A DNA stretch of 11,340 nucleotides from Balneolia bacterium. Lineage in GTDB: Bacteria > Bacteroidota > Rhodothermia > Balneolales > Cyclonatronaceae. Of the stretch, positions 1-6,387 are shown in pieces; position 1 is the first letter of the stretch, and each line of letters starts with the position of its first letter. The DNA lies in NCBI GenBank assembly GCA_003567135.1, contig PXAI01000396.1, positions 1-11,340 on the forward strand, written 5' to 3'. Made by a program: the position numbers and the translations under genes. Below the pieces are notes generated by a model that saw nothing but the letters and a program-made list of their open reading frames with translations, was not told the DNA's origin and ran no database searches.

Positions 1-866
1 GGGGTGATTTCATCCTTCGAAAAACCTGACATCACGCTTTCGAGCATTTTCTCGCTGAAGAGCTCGGGACCCGTCGTTTTGGGGAAGTCCAGCTTAAACC
101 AATCGTGGCTGAGCAGTTTGTCCAGCAGCGCTTTGTTTACGTTTCCCGAGGCCGCTATTTCCCCGTTTTGATCGTACGATTTTCCCTTGAAGTGTTTTCT
201 TACGAGAGCGTCTATCAGCGTATTGGCCGGGCCTGTGTCGCCAAACATAACCTGGTCGAATTCGGCTTTGGCGGGAATCCAGGTGATGTTGGCAATTCCG
301 CCGAGATTCAGCAGAAGGCGATTTTTCTGTAAATCGCTGTAGAGGAGCCAGTCGCCGTAGGCCGTAACGGGCGCGCCCTCGCCTCCGGCGGCGATGTGTT
401 TCTGACGAAAATCAGCGATCACCGGCACGCCGCATTTTCGGGCGATGATATCAGGCTCGCCAATCTGGAGCGTTACGTTTGGCTGATTCGAATCACCTGA
501 CGGCTCATGGTAAACCGTCTGGCCGTGACTTGCAATCAGATCCAGATGCGCCGGCGGAAATTTCCATTTGTCAATCAGCTTTTTTACGGTTTCAGAAATC
601 CAGTGGCCGGCTTCGCTGTTCAGGAGAACAATTTCACTTACGGGCGTCTCTTTCCGGAATGCGGCTTTAAGCAGACGGTTTCGTAATTCTTCGGGATATG
701 GAACCGTATCCGCATTTACAACACGGATGGTCGTCAGAATTCCCGATCCGCGTATTTCGCACAGCGCGGCATCGAGGCCGTCCATCGACGTTCCGGAGAT
801 CAGGCCAAGTACAAATCTTGACTCTTTTGAAATTGCGTTCTGCAGTTGTTGAAAAGATTTTTTCAT
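1..866 (-). CDS. anmK: Anhydro-N-acetylmuramic acid kinase, 3' end cut by window edge
   Basis: The enzyme phosphorylates and hydrolyses 1,6-anhydro-MurNAc with ATP to give MurNAc-6-phosphate, a cytoplasmic step of peptidoglycan recycling. Reading the minus strand from the ATG at 864-866 gives 288 residues and runs off the left edge; the family is usually about 370-390 residues, so roughly the last quarter lies outside. Visible family motifs are GLISGTSMDGLDAAL near residues 21-35 (nucleotide-binding start of the ASKHA fold), ASHGQT at 112-117, GEPDIIA at 136-142, DFR...AAGGEGAP at 152-166, NLGGIANIT at 187-195 and GDTGPANTLID at 209-219. Asp172 sits where the catalytic base is expected. The start is supported by the GTSMDG motif falling about 20 residues in; no clear Shine-Dalgarno is seen. 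It is transcribed divergently from the small gene at 1021. The family call is very secure. Confidence 0.94.
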   Translation of the reverse strand, partial: MKKSFQQLQNAISKESRFVLGLISGTSMDGLDAALCEIRGSGILTTIRVVNADTVPYPEELRNRLLKAAFRKETPVSEIVLLNSEAGHWISETVKKLIDKWKFPPAHLDLIASHGQTVYHEPSGDSNQPNVTLQIGEPDIIARKCGVPVIADFRQKHIAAGGEGAPVTAYGDWLLYSDLQKNRLLLNLGGIANITWIPAKAEFDQVMFGDTGPANTLIDALVRKHFKGKSYDQNGEIAASGNVNKALLDKLLSHDWFKLDFPKTTGPELFSEKMLESVMSGFSKDEIT

Positions 867-1020
867 TGCTGTAGTTTATTTTTGAATACTGATGCTTACT
901 TAACAATATCAAATAGTTACATCATTCCTTTTTTTCTCAGTCAGTCCACTATTACAGTTCAAACAAACACAATTTTTCGGTATCATTCAAGTGCACGCAT
1001 ATTCACCAAAACGCAGATTT

Positions 1021-1245
1021 ATGGAAACCTTTCAAGACCCGGAAGAACTGGCAAAAGAGCTGGCGGTCTGCTTCGGCGATACGCGCTACCGGGTTACCAC
1101 CGATTCACACCAAAGCAGACTCTACATCGAACTGCCCTCCTTCAGCGATGAGATAAAACCGGCTTTAAGTAAAAAGATCGAAGAAATACTGGATGAGGCA
1201 GACACGGAATACGACGAAATCATCCTGCTGAAACTTCATTCATAA
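1021..1245 (+). CDS. Small acidic protein of unknown function, 74 aa
   Basis: I do not recognise the family. The product is acidic overall, with several Glu/Asp clusters, and no signal peptide or membrane segment. The pattern suggests an N-terminal helix (ELAKELAVCF), a short strand region (RYRVTTDS, RLYIELPSF), then a charged helix (ALSKKIEEILDEADTEYDE) and a final strand (EIILLKL), so a small alpha/beta cytoplasmic protein is likely. The ATG at 1021 was chosen because the frame upstream offers only a GTG at 991, which would add ten basic residues (HAYSPKRR) unlike the rest. Neither start has a good ribosome binding site. It is divergent from anmK, with about 150 bp of AT-rich shared promoter region between them. 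Coding-like composition and the coherent charge pattern support a real gene; the function is unknown. Confidence 0.6.
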   Translation: METFQDPEELAKELAVCFGDTRYRVTTDSHQSRLYIELPSFSDEIKPALSKKIEEILDEADTEYDEIILLKLHS

Positions 1246-1503
1246 AAGTTGTAAAAACAGAATAGTTTTAACGATTAAAAGCTTCCGATTTAACAATTAT
1301 TTAATACTAAATAATTTAAAAACTCCGTACCTTAATCATACGATTGAACAGAGTGTAATCAGTATTATTCAAGATCGATTGCGTAATGTGATTTCGAGAT
1401 TCACGGAGTATTCTGTGAGTAAGGAAAGTATTAAAAACAGCTTCAAAGAAGCGTGTCATTAATTTTGACTCATTCTGCGATTATTAAAATAAAGGTGATC
1501 GTT
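1246..1503 (+). other. AT-rich intergenic region, probable leader of the small ORF at 1504
   Basis: This stretch holds no gene I can support. It is AT-rich at 1285-1325, which would suit a promoter or UP element, but no promoter match is convincing. At 1401-1418 an interrupted inverted repeat (TCAC...GTGA, inner GA...TC, one G-T pair) could form a seven-pair RNA hairpin or be an operator. Together with the ORF at 1504-1629 and the terminator at 1678-1710 it reads as the 5' leader of a separate short transcription unit. Confidence 0.35.
1493..1500 (+). promoter_or_regulatory. Strong Shine-Dalgarno for the small ORF at 1504
   Basis: AGGTGATC matches eight consecutive bases of the canonical complement of the 16S rRNA 3' end (AAAGGAGGTGATCC), and lies three bases from the ATG. 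Because it is the 3' part of that complement, the aligned spacing equals that of a standard GGAGG site about 8 bases upstream. It is the best ribosome binding site in the window; most other genes here have poor ones. Confidence 0.6.
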
Positions 1504-1629
1504 ATGAAAGCAACATTCCAACTCAAGCGAGGCCAATTACATAATTTCGACCGTTATCACAGTGGATGGATTAACAGATTTCACGCTGCCGTTCGCTCCA
1601 TATTCCGGAAAATCTTACGATTTGGATAA
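1504..1629 (+). CDS. Small cationic protein, 41 aa, unknown function
   Basis: ATG at 1504 to TAA at 1627-1629 encodes 41 residues beginning MKATFQLKRGQ and ending FRKILRFG. There are nine Lys/Arg and one Asp, giving a net charge near +8, with many aromatic residues (five Phe, one Trp, one Tyr). The second half (INRFHAAVRSIFRKILRF) alternates hydrophobic and basic residues like an amphipathic helix, so membrane, nucleic-acid or ribosome association is conceivable. There is no signal peptide. The support for a real gene is the strong ribosome binding site directly in front and an intrinsic terminator 50 bp downstream; no homologue is recognised. It could alternatively be a leader peptide or chance ORF in a non-coding RNA. 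Confidence 0.5.
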   Translation: MKATFQLKRGQLHNFDRYHSGWINRFHAAVRSIFRKILRFG

Positions 1630-1677
1630 CTCGCCTTTTTGCTTCATGGATTGATTAGTTGTTAGTTATGTTTGGGG

Positions 1678-1710
1678 ATCCCGTCTCTCCTCGAGGGACG
1701 GGATTTTTTT
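1678..1710 (+). terminator. Rho-independent terminator
   Basis: ATCCCGTC (1678-1685) pairs perfectly with GACGGGAT (1697-1704) around an 11-base loop, followed at once by a run of T to 1710. The T run on the plus strand makes it a terminator for the unit containing the 41-residue ORF. The run overlaps the TAA of the minus-strand hydrolase (1709-1711). On the minus strand the hairpin is preceded by A's but has no T run after it, so it would be weaker for that gene. Confidence 0.88.
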
Positions 1711-2551
1711 ATGCCTCCAATTCCGGCTTTTTCATCCTCGCTTTCAGCCAATAGGTCATATCCCCCGCCACGACCGCTTTTTCCGGTTCATGGAGCAGTT
1801 CGTGGAAATATCCCCCGTATGTTTTAAAGGTCTTATCCTTATTTGTCAGGCTCTTGAAAAAACGGTCTGATGCACCGAATGAAGTAATTCTATCCGCCGT
1901 GCCGTGTCCCATCCAGACCGGAATGTCATCCGGGAAATCGGCGCGTGAAATCAGTTCAGATGATTTCAGCAGTTCAATACCCGTCCTGGCTCTCACTAAA
2001 CCCGTGTAAATCAGCGGATCATTTTTGTACCGGACAATACTTTCGGGATCACGGCTGAGCGCATCTGTTTCGAGTTTTTTCACCGGAATGGTCGGAAATG
2101 CCGACGCCAGCATGGTGCCGAGTGAAATCAGCCACTTCGGTTCATTGCTTGCCAGCTCGATAAGCGGCGCGGAGAGCATCACCCCGCTGAATTTGTTTTT
2201 GAGATGCGATGCCAGCAGGATCGCCAGCGCCCCGCCCATACTGTGGCCAAAAAGAAAAACCGGCCGGTCGCCGAAATCGGAAAACTGGTTTTCGAACACA
2301 TCCTCCGCATCACGCTTTAAATAGAGCAGGCCTTTCACATCACCTTTTATTCCGGATGATTTTCCGTGGCCCTCATGATCGGGCGCAATCACGTAAGAAC
2401 CTTCCTGAACCCATTTTCGGGCTACGGCATCGTATCGTCCGCCGTGCTCTGCGTAGCCGTGCAGCAGCAAAATTCCAGCCTTCGCGTTTTCCTTATCTCC
2501 CCATACATTAAGATGAATTTCAATTCCTCTTTTATTCGTAAATTTGGGCAT
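1709..2551 (-). CDS. Alpha/beta hydrolase, monoacylglycerol lipase type
   Basis: This 280-residue protein is a complete serine hydrolase of the Hydrolase_4 / serine aminopeptidase S33 group, closest in layout to monoacylglycerol lipases and lysophospholipases. The oxyanion-hole motif LLHGYAEHGGRY is at residues 29-40, the nucleophile elbow GHSMGG at 102-107 (Ser104), the acid in GHGTADRITS at 215-224 (Asp220), and the catalytic His250 in YFHELLHEPE. Residues about 130-205 form the lid region. No signal peptide is seen, so it is probably cytoplasmic and acts on acylglycerols or lysolipids; the exact substrate cannot be told. The ATG at 2549-2551 has AAGG immediately before it, too close to be a normal ribosome binding site, but the N-terminal strand begins right after it, so the start is reasonable. 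It stands alone between oppositely oriented units. Confidence 0.9.
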   Translation of the reverse strand: MPKFTNKRGIEIHLNVWGDKENAKAGILLLHGYAEHGGRYDAVARKWVQEGSYVIAPDHEGHGKSSGIKGDVKGLLYLKRDAEDVFENQFSDFGDRPVFLFGHSMGGALAILLASHLKNKFSGVMLSAPLIELASNEPKWLISLGTMLASAFPTIPVKKLETDALSRDPESIVRYKNDPLIYTGLVRARTGIELLKSSELISRADFPDDIPVWMGHGTADRITSFGASDRFFKSLTNKDKTFKTYGGYFHELLHEPEKAVVAGDMTYWLKARMKKPELEA

Positions 2552-2623
2552 CCTTAATCTATTATTACAGATTCCTGAGTTTTAATTTCTGATTATATAC
2601 TGATATTTAATAAGCTGAGCAAG

Positions 2624-2857
2624 TTAACCCGGATTATTCACTAATAATTTAAATACACGATATAAATTATTGATTAAATTAATCTTTTAGTAAAAATACA
2701 TTCCCTCAAATTTGGGTGTGCTATAAGTCGGCGACTTTTTCCCGCTGGCTGCGTTGAAGCTAAAAAAGTGTGCTCAGGGTACATTGGTACCCTTCCGCTC
2801 ACTTTTTTACCTTCGCCTTGCCAGCGAAAAAAATTCTTGGTGAATAATCCGGGTTAA
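2624..2857. mobile_element. MITE-like non-coding element with 18-bp terminal inverted repeats
   Basis: The sequence TTAACCCGGATTATTCAC (2624-2641) recurs as its perfect reverse complement at 2840-2857, and the match stops exactly at these limits. The two ends are TTAA, itself palindromic, so either the inverted repeats are 18 bp or they are 14 bp flanked by a TTAA target duplication. Between them lie about 95 bp of AT-rich sequence and then a long imperfect hairpin (separate entry). There is no ORF of use. The architecture of short ends, internal hairpin, no transposase and an intergenic position is that of a MITE or other dispersed palindromic element. It sits 75 bp before the gene at 2933 and may affect its expression. 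Confidence 0.7.
2736..2833. repeat. Long imperfect hairpin inside the MITE-like element
   Basis: The two arms mirror each other around the loop ATTG at 2783-2786. Perfect blocks are AGGGTAC (2776-2782) with GTACCCT (2787-2793), AAAAAAGTG (2762-2770) with CACTTTTTT (2800-2808), and CGCTGGC (2743-2749) with GCCAGCG (2820-2826), with flanking T and A runs. The parts between blocks are partly matched (GTTGAAGCT against ACCTTCGCC), so the arms have drifted. Transcribed, it would fold into a stem of over 40 bp. Confidence 0.85.
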
Positions 2858-2932
2858 ATCGGCTTCGAAATCATACCGTTATTATTTTGGTTGTTATCTC
2901 TGTAAAGTTTTTTTGACACTCAAACCGTTCCG

Positions 2933-4123
2933 ATGAAAGTTTTAAAATTCCTTTCGGCTTTTCTGGCCGTTGCCCTGCTCATTTTTGCCGTCATTATTGG
3001 CCTGAACTGGACCGCATTCAAGGCGATGTTTTCTGAACCAGAGTTTTTCGCCGAAGGCAGCGAATGGGTCGAAAAAACGTACTCGCTCACCGGACTCTCC
3101 GAGTTCATCTATGAAGCTCCGGAGTTCTTGTCGCTTGCCTCCATAAATCTGGATGATCCGCAGGATACCATCCTTATACATGCTGATAAACCCCGCGTGT
3201 TCGGAAATCTCTACGGAATTTTCTATATGATGGAGCTTGAGCGCCAGATTCATACCGGCGAGCGCAGCGGCGAAGAACTCGTTTCGCTTGATGACATCCA
3301 GCTTTTCAAGGTCCCCTCCTGGTACCGGTCGCGTCATCGCCAGGCCGTTTCTGCCGTAGCCGCCGGCGCGGATTCCATCTCCGTTCAGGATGCCATCACT
3401 CTTGCCACGCGGTACAATAATCAGGCCGCCGCCGATTTCCTCTATTTCTATTTCGGCGCTCCGAATATGGATGCGCTGATCGATTCGCTTGGAAACGGTG
3501 AGATTGAGCGATACGCTCCGGTTGCGGGAATTCAGTCCGCGATTTTCCTGCGTCCTGAGGGTCAGAGCTGGAACGAAGCCGTCGATTCGCTACGTGCGAT
3601 GGACCGCACGGCGTTTCAGCGTGAGATGAGGGAAATTGCGCAGGGATTTGCCTTTGATGAGGAAAAACGGAGTCTCATCAAAGACAGCGCCACGCCTTTA
3701 CGGCAGCGTTTACTATCCAATGAGCACAGAACGCACAAACTGTTTTCACGGGGATCGGCGTACAGGCTGGCCGGAATTACAGCAAAAATTTTTTCCGGGG
3801 ATTACATCTCTGCAGAAGCCTCGGCGCGCATTATGGAGCTGATGAACTGGCCTGCGTCTGATCCGGTAGTCCGGTCGCATATCCACGATTACGGCGCGCT
3901 TTACGAAGAACGCCACGGAATTTTGAACGGAATCGACTTCGGAACTTCGGTTTATACCGATCAGCGCATCGTTCAGGTGATGCTCTTCAACGATCTGCCC
4001 AACGCGATGTGGATGCACATGGCCAGCAACTATATGAGCCAGGATTACCAAAGGCGGTTAATCTACGATCCTGAACTTCGAAATCTTACCCGTCGGGGAT
4101 CTGAATCTGCATTTTTGCCTTAA
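2933..4123 (+). CDS. Membrane-anchored beta-lactamase-fold protein, catalytic residues apparently lost
   Basis: The protein has 396 residues. Residues 1-24 form an N-terminal membrane segment (signal anchor; KFLSAFLAVALLIFAVIIGL), placing the rest in the periplasm. The remainder resembles the serine beta-lactamase / PBP-like fold (Beta-lactamase2 type): RVFGNLYGIFYMMELERQ (88-105) sits where the SxxK helix is expected, RYNNQAAADFLYFYFG (160-175) where the SDN motif and following helix lie, SGDYISAEASARIMELM (288-304) matches the late helix, and EERHGILNGIDFGTSVYTDQ (325-344) the K-T/G-G strand. In this alignment the nucleophile Ser is Asn92, the Lys is Gly95, SDN is YNN, and K-x-G is R-x-G. 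I infer a non-catalytic or changed-function member, perhaps a peptidoglycan-binding protein. No Shine-Dalgarno is visible at the start. Fold assignment is moderate and loss of activity is inferred. Confidence 0.72.
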   Translation: MKVLKFLSAFLAVALLIFAVIIGLNWTAFKAMFSEPEFFAEGSEWVEKTYSLTGLSEFIYEAPEFLSLASINLDDPQDTILIHADKPRVFGNLYGIFYMMELERQIHTGERSGEELVSLDDIQLFKVPSWYRSRHRQAVSAVAAGADSISVQDAITLATRYNNQAAADFLYFYFGAPNMDALIDSLGNGEIERYAPVAGIQSAIFLRPEGQSWNEAVDSLRAMDRTAFQREMREIAQGFAFDEEKRSLIKDSATPLRQRLLSNEHRTHKLFSRGSAYRLAGITAKIFSGDYISAEASARIMELMNWPASDPVVRSHIHDYGALYEERHGILNGIDFGTSVYTDQRIVQVMLFNDLPNAMWMHMASNYMSQDYQRRLIYDPELRNLTRRGSESAFLP

Positions 4124-4209
4124 AAACCGGAAATTCGGAACATTTGAAGCCCCTTTTCGGGTTATATTAGCAGATTATATTACTGAACACCAAAACTTTA
4201 TAGTCAAAA

Positions 4210-4911
4210 ATGAACTCTATTTTAACGCCAAAAATTGATCAGAGCATAGCTTTTCAGGTGAATGAAATCACCAGGGGGATTAAGAAAAAAAGTACGGATA
4301 CAAAAAGTCGTCCAACGATAACCATTTCAAGAGAATTCGGATGCGAAGGTATTCCGGTTGCGAAAGCGCTCGTGAAAAAACTCTCCGGTGAACATGATAA
4401 ATGGAGGCTCTTCAACCGTGATCTCATTAACGAGATTTCCAATGAGGATGATCTTTCCGATGAGCTTCTGAAAGCCGTAACCGAAGAACGCCGCAGCCAG
4501 ATAACGCAGGATCTGGAAGCCATGCTTCGCGTCAGGCCGTCTGATTATCAGGTTTATAAACGGCTCGGCCAAAACGTAAAGCTGATCGGGGAAAGTGGAA
4601 ATGCGGTTATTGTGGGATCAGGAGGATCTGTACTGGCTGAAAAAGAGCCCGGTTTTTTCCACGTGAGATTAACCGGAAGTTTCGACTTCAGGGCAAAGCG
4701 CATCAGTGATGCTACTGGTATTACAATGGAGGAAGCGCGTAAAACGGTGCAGTCCAGAAACACGGCACGGCAGGAGTTTATTCAGGAATTCTCCAGAAAG
4801 AGTATCGATGATCCGTCGCTCTACCACATGATTTTACGCAACGATATTTTTGATGCTGATCAGATAGCCGACCTGATTATCGCAGGACTAAAATCGGCTA
4901 AACTTCTCTGA
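4210..4911 (+). CDS. Cytidylate kinase-like family protein
   Basis: This 233-residue protein fits the cytidylate-kinase-like family, which is distinct from canonical Cmk. The opening strand and P-loop-like turn PTITISREFGCEGIPVAKAL is at residues 35-54; it follows the family form (ISREFG...G...A..L) and lacks the classic GK[ST] of a Walker A site. LFNRDLINEI (68-77) corresponds to the substrate-side segment, and NAVIVGSGGSVLAE (131-144) followed by FFHVRLTGSFDFRAKRI (149-165) to the strand and arginine-bearing helix of nucleoside-monophosphate kinases. The first 30 residues are an extra charged tail. The native substrate is not established for the family. It is the first gene of a tight group: the next gene begins 10 bp after its stop and the third overlaps the second. 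Its own start has no good ribosome binding site. Confidence 0.82.
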   Translation: MNSILTPKIDQSIAFQVNEITRGIKKKSTDTKSRPTITISREFGCEGIPVAKALVKKLSGEHDKWRLFNRDLINEISNEDDLSDELLKAVTEERRSQITQDLEAMLRVRPSDYQVYKRLGQNVKLIGESGNAVIVGSGGSVLAEKEPGFFHVRLTGSFDFRAKRISDATGITMEEARKTVQSRNTARQEFIQEFSRKSIDDPSLYHMILRNDIFDADQIADLIIAGLKSAKLL

Positions 4912-4921
4912 GGCTCATTTT

Positions 4922-5422
4922 ATGAAAAAAAGATCGCTGCTGCATCTCGTCTGGCTAATTCCGGGGCTTCTCTGTCTGCTGCTCTTTCAGCAGGTAACCG
5001 TCTATTACGGAATTTCCAAAACGATGAATGACGGCGTGGAACTCACGGCCGATGTCACCGATTTCCGCATTAAACAAATCGCGGCTCAGACCAACGGCTA
5101 TGTTGATCTGAGATTCGAAACTGCGCAGAACGAAGTCGTTGAACAGCGTCTATCGCTGCACGCTCAGCACGCATCCAGGCTGATCGGCAAAAACCAGCTC
5201 GACATCAAATACCGGGCCGGCGCAGATTACGATATCGTGATTGTATCAACGTTTGATTATCACCGGAATACCGTACTGGTCAATCTTTCCGTGATCGGGC
5301 TTTCGCTGCTGGTCCTCATCCCACTTTCCATTTACGCTTCGCGATACGCGATGGGCCGGACAAAAAACCAGCGTCCGGATGAACTTGAGCTGGATATTAT
5401 CGGCAAACCCAAAACGGCATGA
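4922..5422 (+). CDS. Two-TM membrane protein with extracytoplasmic domain, unknown function
   Basis: The 166-residue product has a basic start (MKKR), a first membrane segment at about residues 8-29, a soluble beta-rich domain at about 30-115, a second membrane segment at about 117-140, and a charged cytoplasmic tail. This layout resembles DUF3592-type proteins, in which a small domain sits between two helices (GVELTADVTDF, GYVDLRFET and LDIKYRAG look like its strands), but I cannot confirm the family. No catalytic motif is apparent. The ribosome binding site GAGG lies inside the stop region of the kinase-like gene, about 9 bp before the ATG, and the stop codon overlaps the next start as ATGA, so translation of the three genes is probably coupled. 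Confidence 0.8.
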   Translation: MKKRSLLHLVWLIPGLLCLLLFQQVTVYYGISKTMNDGVELTADVTDFRIKQIAAQTNGYVDLRFETAQNEVVEQRLSLHAQHASRLIGKNQLDIKYRAGADYDIVIVSTFDYHRNTVLVNLSVIGLSLLVLIPLSIYASRYAMGRTKNQRPDELELDIIGKPKTA

Positions 5423-6210
5423 TCAGCACCGACCGCGATTCCTTCGGATCACTCCTGCTTTTCCCGACGCCGCTCGGCCGTGAAGGCGAGAACCGGTCCA
5501 TCCCCGAGTATGTCATTCAGCGGATTCACGAAACCCGGCATTTTGCCGTGGAGAACCTGAGAAACGCCGTTTCATTTTTACAGTGGATTGAGCATCCCGT
5601 TCCGGAATATGAGCTGCATTTTTACGAGCTCAACAAAAACACGCCGGAACTCACGCTCAGCGAATATCTCCAGATCATGCTGACCGGAAACGATCTCGGC
5701 GTACTTACCGACGCGGGGTGTCCCGGAATTGCCGATCCCGGTTCGCGCTTAACGGCATTGAGCCATCGCTACGGAATTCCCGTTGAGCCGTTTACCGGGC
5801 CTTCATCCCCCCTCCTTGCCCTGATGGCGTTTGGTATCGGCGGCCAGCAGTTTGCCTTTCACGGATATCTGCCGTCCAAAACGGGACAGCGCGAATCAAA
5901 GCTGCGCATGCTCGAAAAAAGATCGGCTGAAGAACAATCGACGCAGCTATTTATGGAGACGCCCTTCCGGAATGAGGATATGTTTCGCTCGGCGATGAAC
6001 GTGCTGAAAGCCACAACGATGTTCTCCGTCGGCGCCGCGCTTACTACCGGTAAAGAGTATATCCGGACCTACTCAACCGGGGAATGGAAACAGAAAAAAA
6101 CGCCGGAACTGAATGGTCTTCCCGCCATTTTTGGGATCAGAGCCGAAGCGGAGATGACGGCCGCACAGATGAAAAAACGTACACCTGTAAAAAAGAAATT
6201 CGGGCGGTAG
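5419..6210 (+). CDS. RsmI-family SAM-dependent methyltransferase, diverged paralogue
   Basis: This 263-residue protein belongs to the tetrapyrrole-methylase superfamily that includes RsmI. The first strand and loop LLLFPTPLGREG is at residues 12-23, in place of GTPIGNL; LTDAGCPGIADPGSRL (96-111) matches the RsmI ISDAGxPxISDPG signature, FTGPSSPLLAL (125-135) the PGPSA motif, and FAFHGYLPSK (145-154) with FMETPFRN (178-185) the RsmI segments F.EGF.P.K and YESPHR. The EDTR motif of true RsmI is replaced by VENLRNAV (44-51). SAM binding is therefore likely, while the target is unknown and probably not the RsmI site. The C-terminus is strongly basic (MKKRTPVKKKFGR), hinting at RNA. It overlaps the preceding gene by ATGA and has no separate ribosome binding site. 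A genuine rsmI lies at 8670 in the same window. Confidence 0.87.
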   Translation: MISTDRDSFGSLLLFPTPLGREGENRSIPEYVIQRIHETRHFAVENLRNAVSFLQWIEHPVPEYELHFYELNKNTPELTLSEYLQIMLTGNDLGVLTDAGCPGIADPGSRLTALSHRYGIPVEPFTGPSSPLLALMAFGIGGQQFAFHGYLPSKTGQRESKLRMLEKRSAEEQSTQLFMETPFRNEDMFRSAMNVLKATTMFSVGAALTTGKEYIRTYSTGEWKQKKTPELNGLPAIFGIRAEAEMTAAQMKKRTPVKKKFGR

Positions 6211-6252
6211 AACGGTTTTAAAATTTCCGGCACAAATCTATTAATAACAATA

Positions 6253-6284
6253 CTGTAGGAACAGGGCATGCCCTGTCCCTACAG
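6253..6284. repeat. 32-bp GC-rich palindrome, candidate dispersed repeat
   Basis: The element runs CTGTAGG-A-ACAGGGCATGCCCTGT-C-CCTACAG: 15 of 16 base pairs match around the GCATGC centre, the only mismatch being 6260 with 6277. No T run follows on either strand, so it is a poor intrinsic terminator although it lies between convergent genes. Near-identical TGTAGGGACAGGGC-type palindromes are, from memory, common as dispersed intergenic repeats in many bacteria. Confidence 0.75.
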
Positions 6285-6327
6285 ATTGCAGATCAAACAA
6301 ACTGCTGATCAAACAGATTGAAGATCA
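6281..6327. repeat. Short imperfect direct repeats
   Basis: ACAGATTGCAGATCA at 6281-6295 is repeated as ACAGATTGAAGATCA at 6313-6327 (14 of 15 identical), and GATCAAAC occurs at 6291-6298 and 6307-6314. They follow directly on the palindrome at 6253-6284 and may belong to the same repetitive insertion. Confidence 0.45.
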
Positions 6328-6387
6328 TCCAGAACATTCCGGTAAAACACCGTTTTATCAACGGCCCGACAGCAATGATTGTTTAAA

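Noticed and set aside
667..912. Minus-strand 81-codon ORF and other frames over anmK
   Set aside because: It lies in a different frame of the same strand as the clear anmK reading and has no family motifs; it is a shadow.
991..1020. GTG start for the 74-residue protein
   Set aside because: The extra ten residues are basic and do not fit the acidic protein; no ribosome binding site favours the GTG.
2933..4123. Antibiotic-resistance class A beta-lactamase
   Set aside because: The catalytic Ser, Lys and SDN/KTG residues are not found, so no resistance function is supported.
6253..6284. Intrinsic terminator for the converging operons
   Set aside because: The stem is strong but no T run follows it on either strand.
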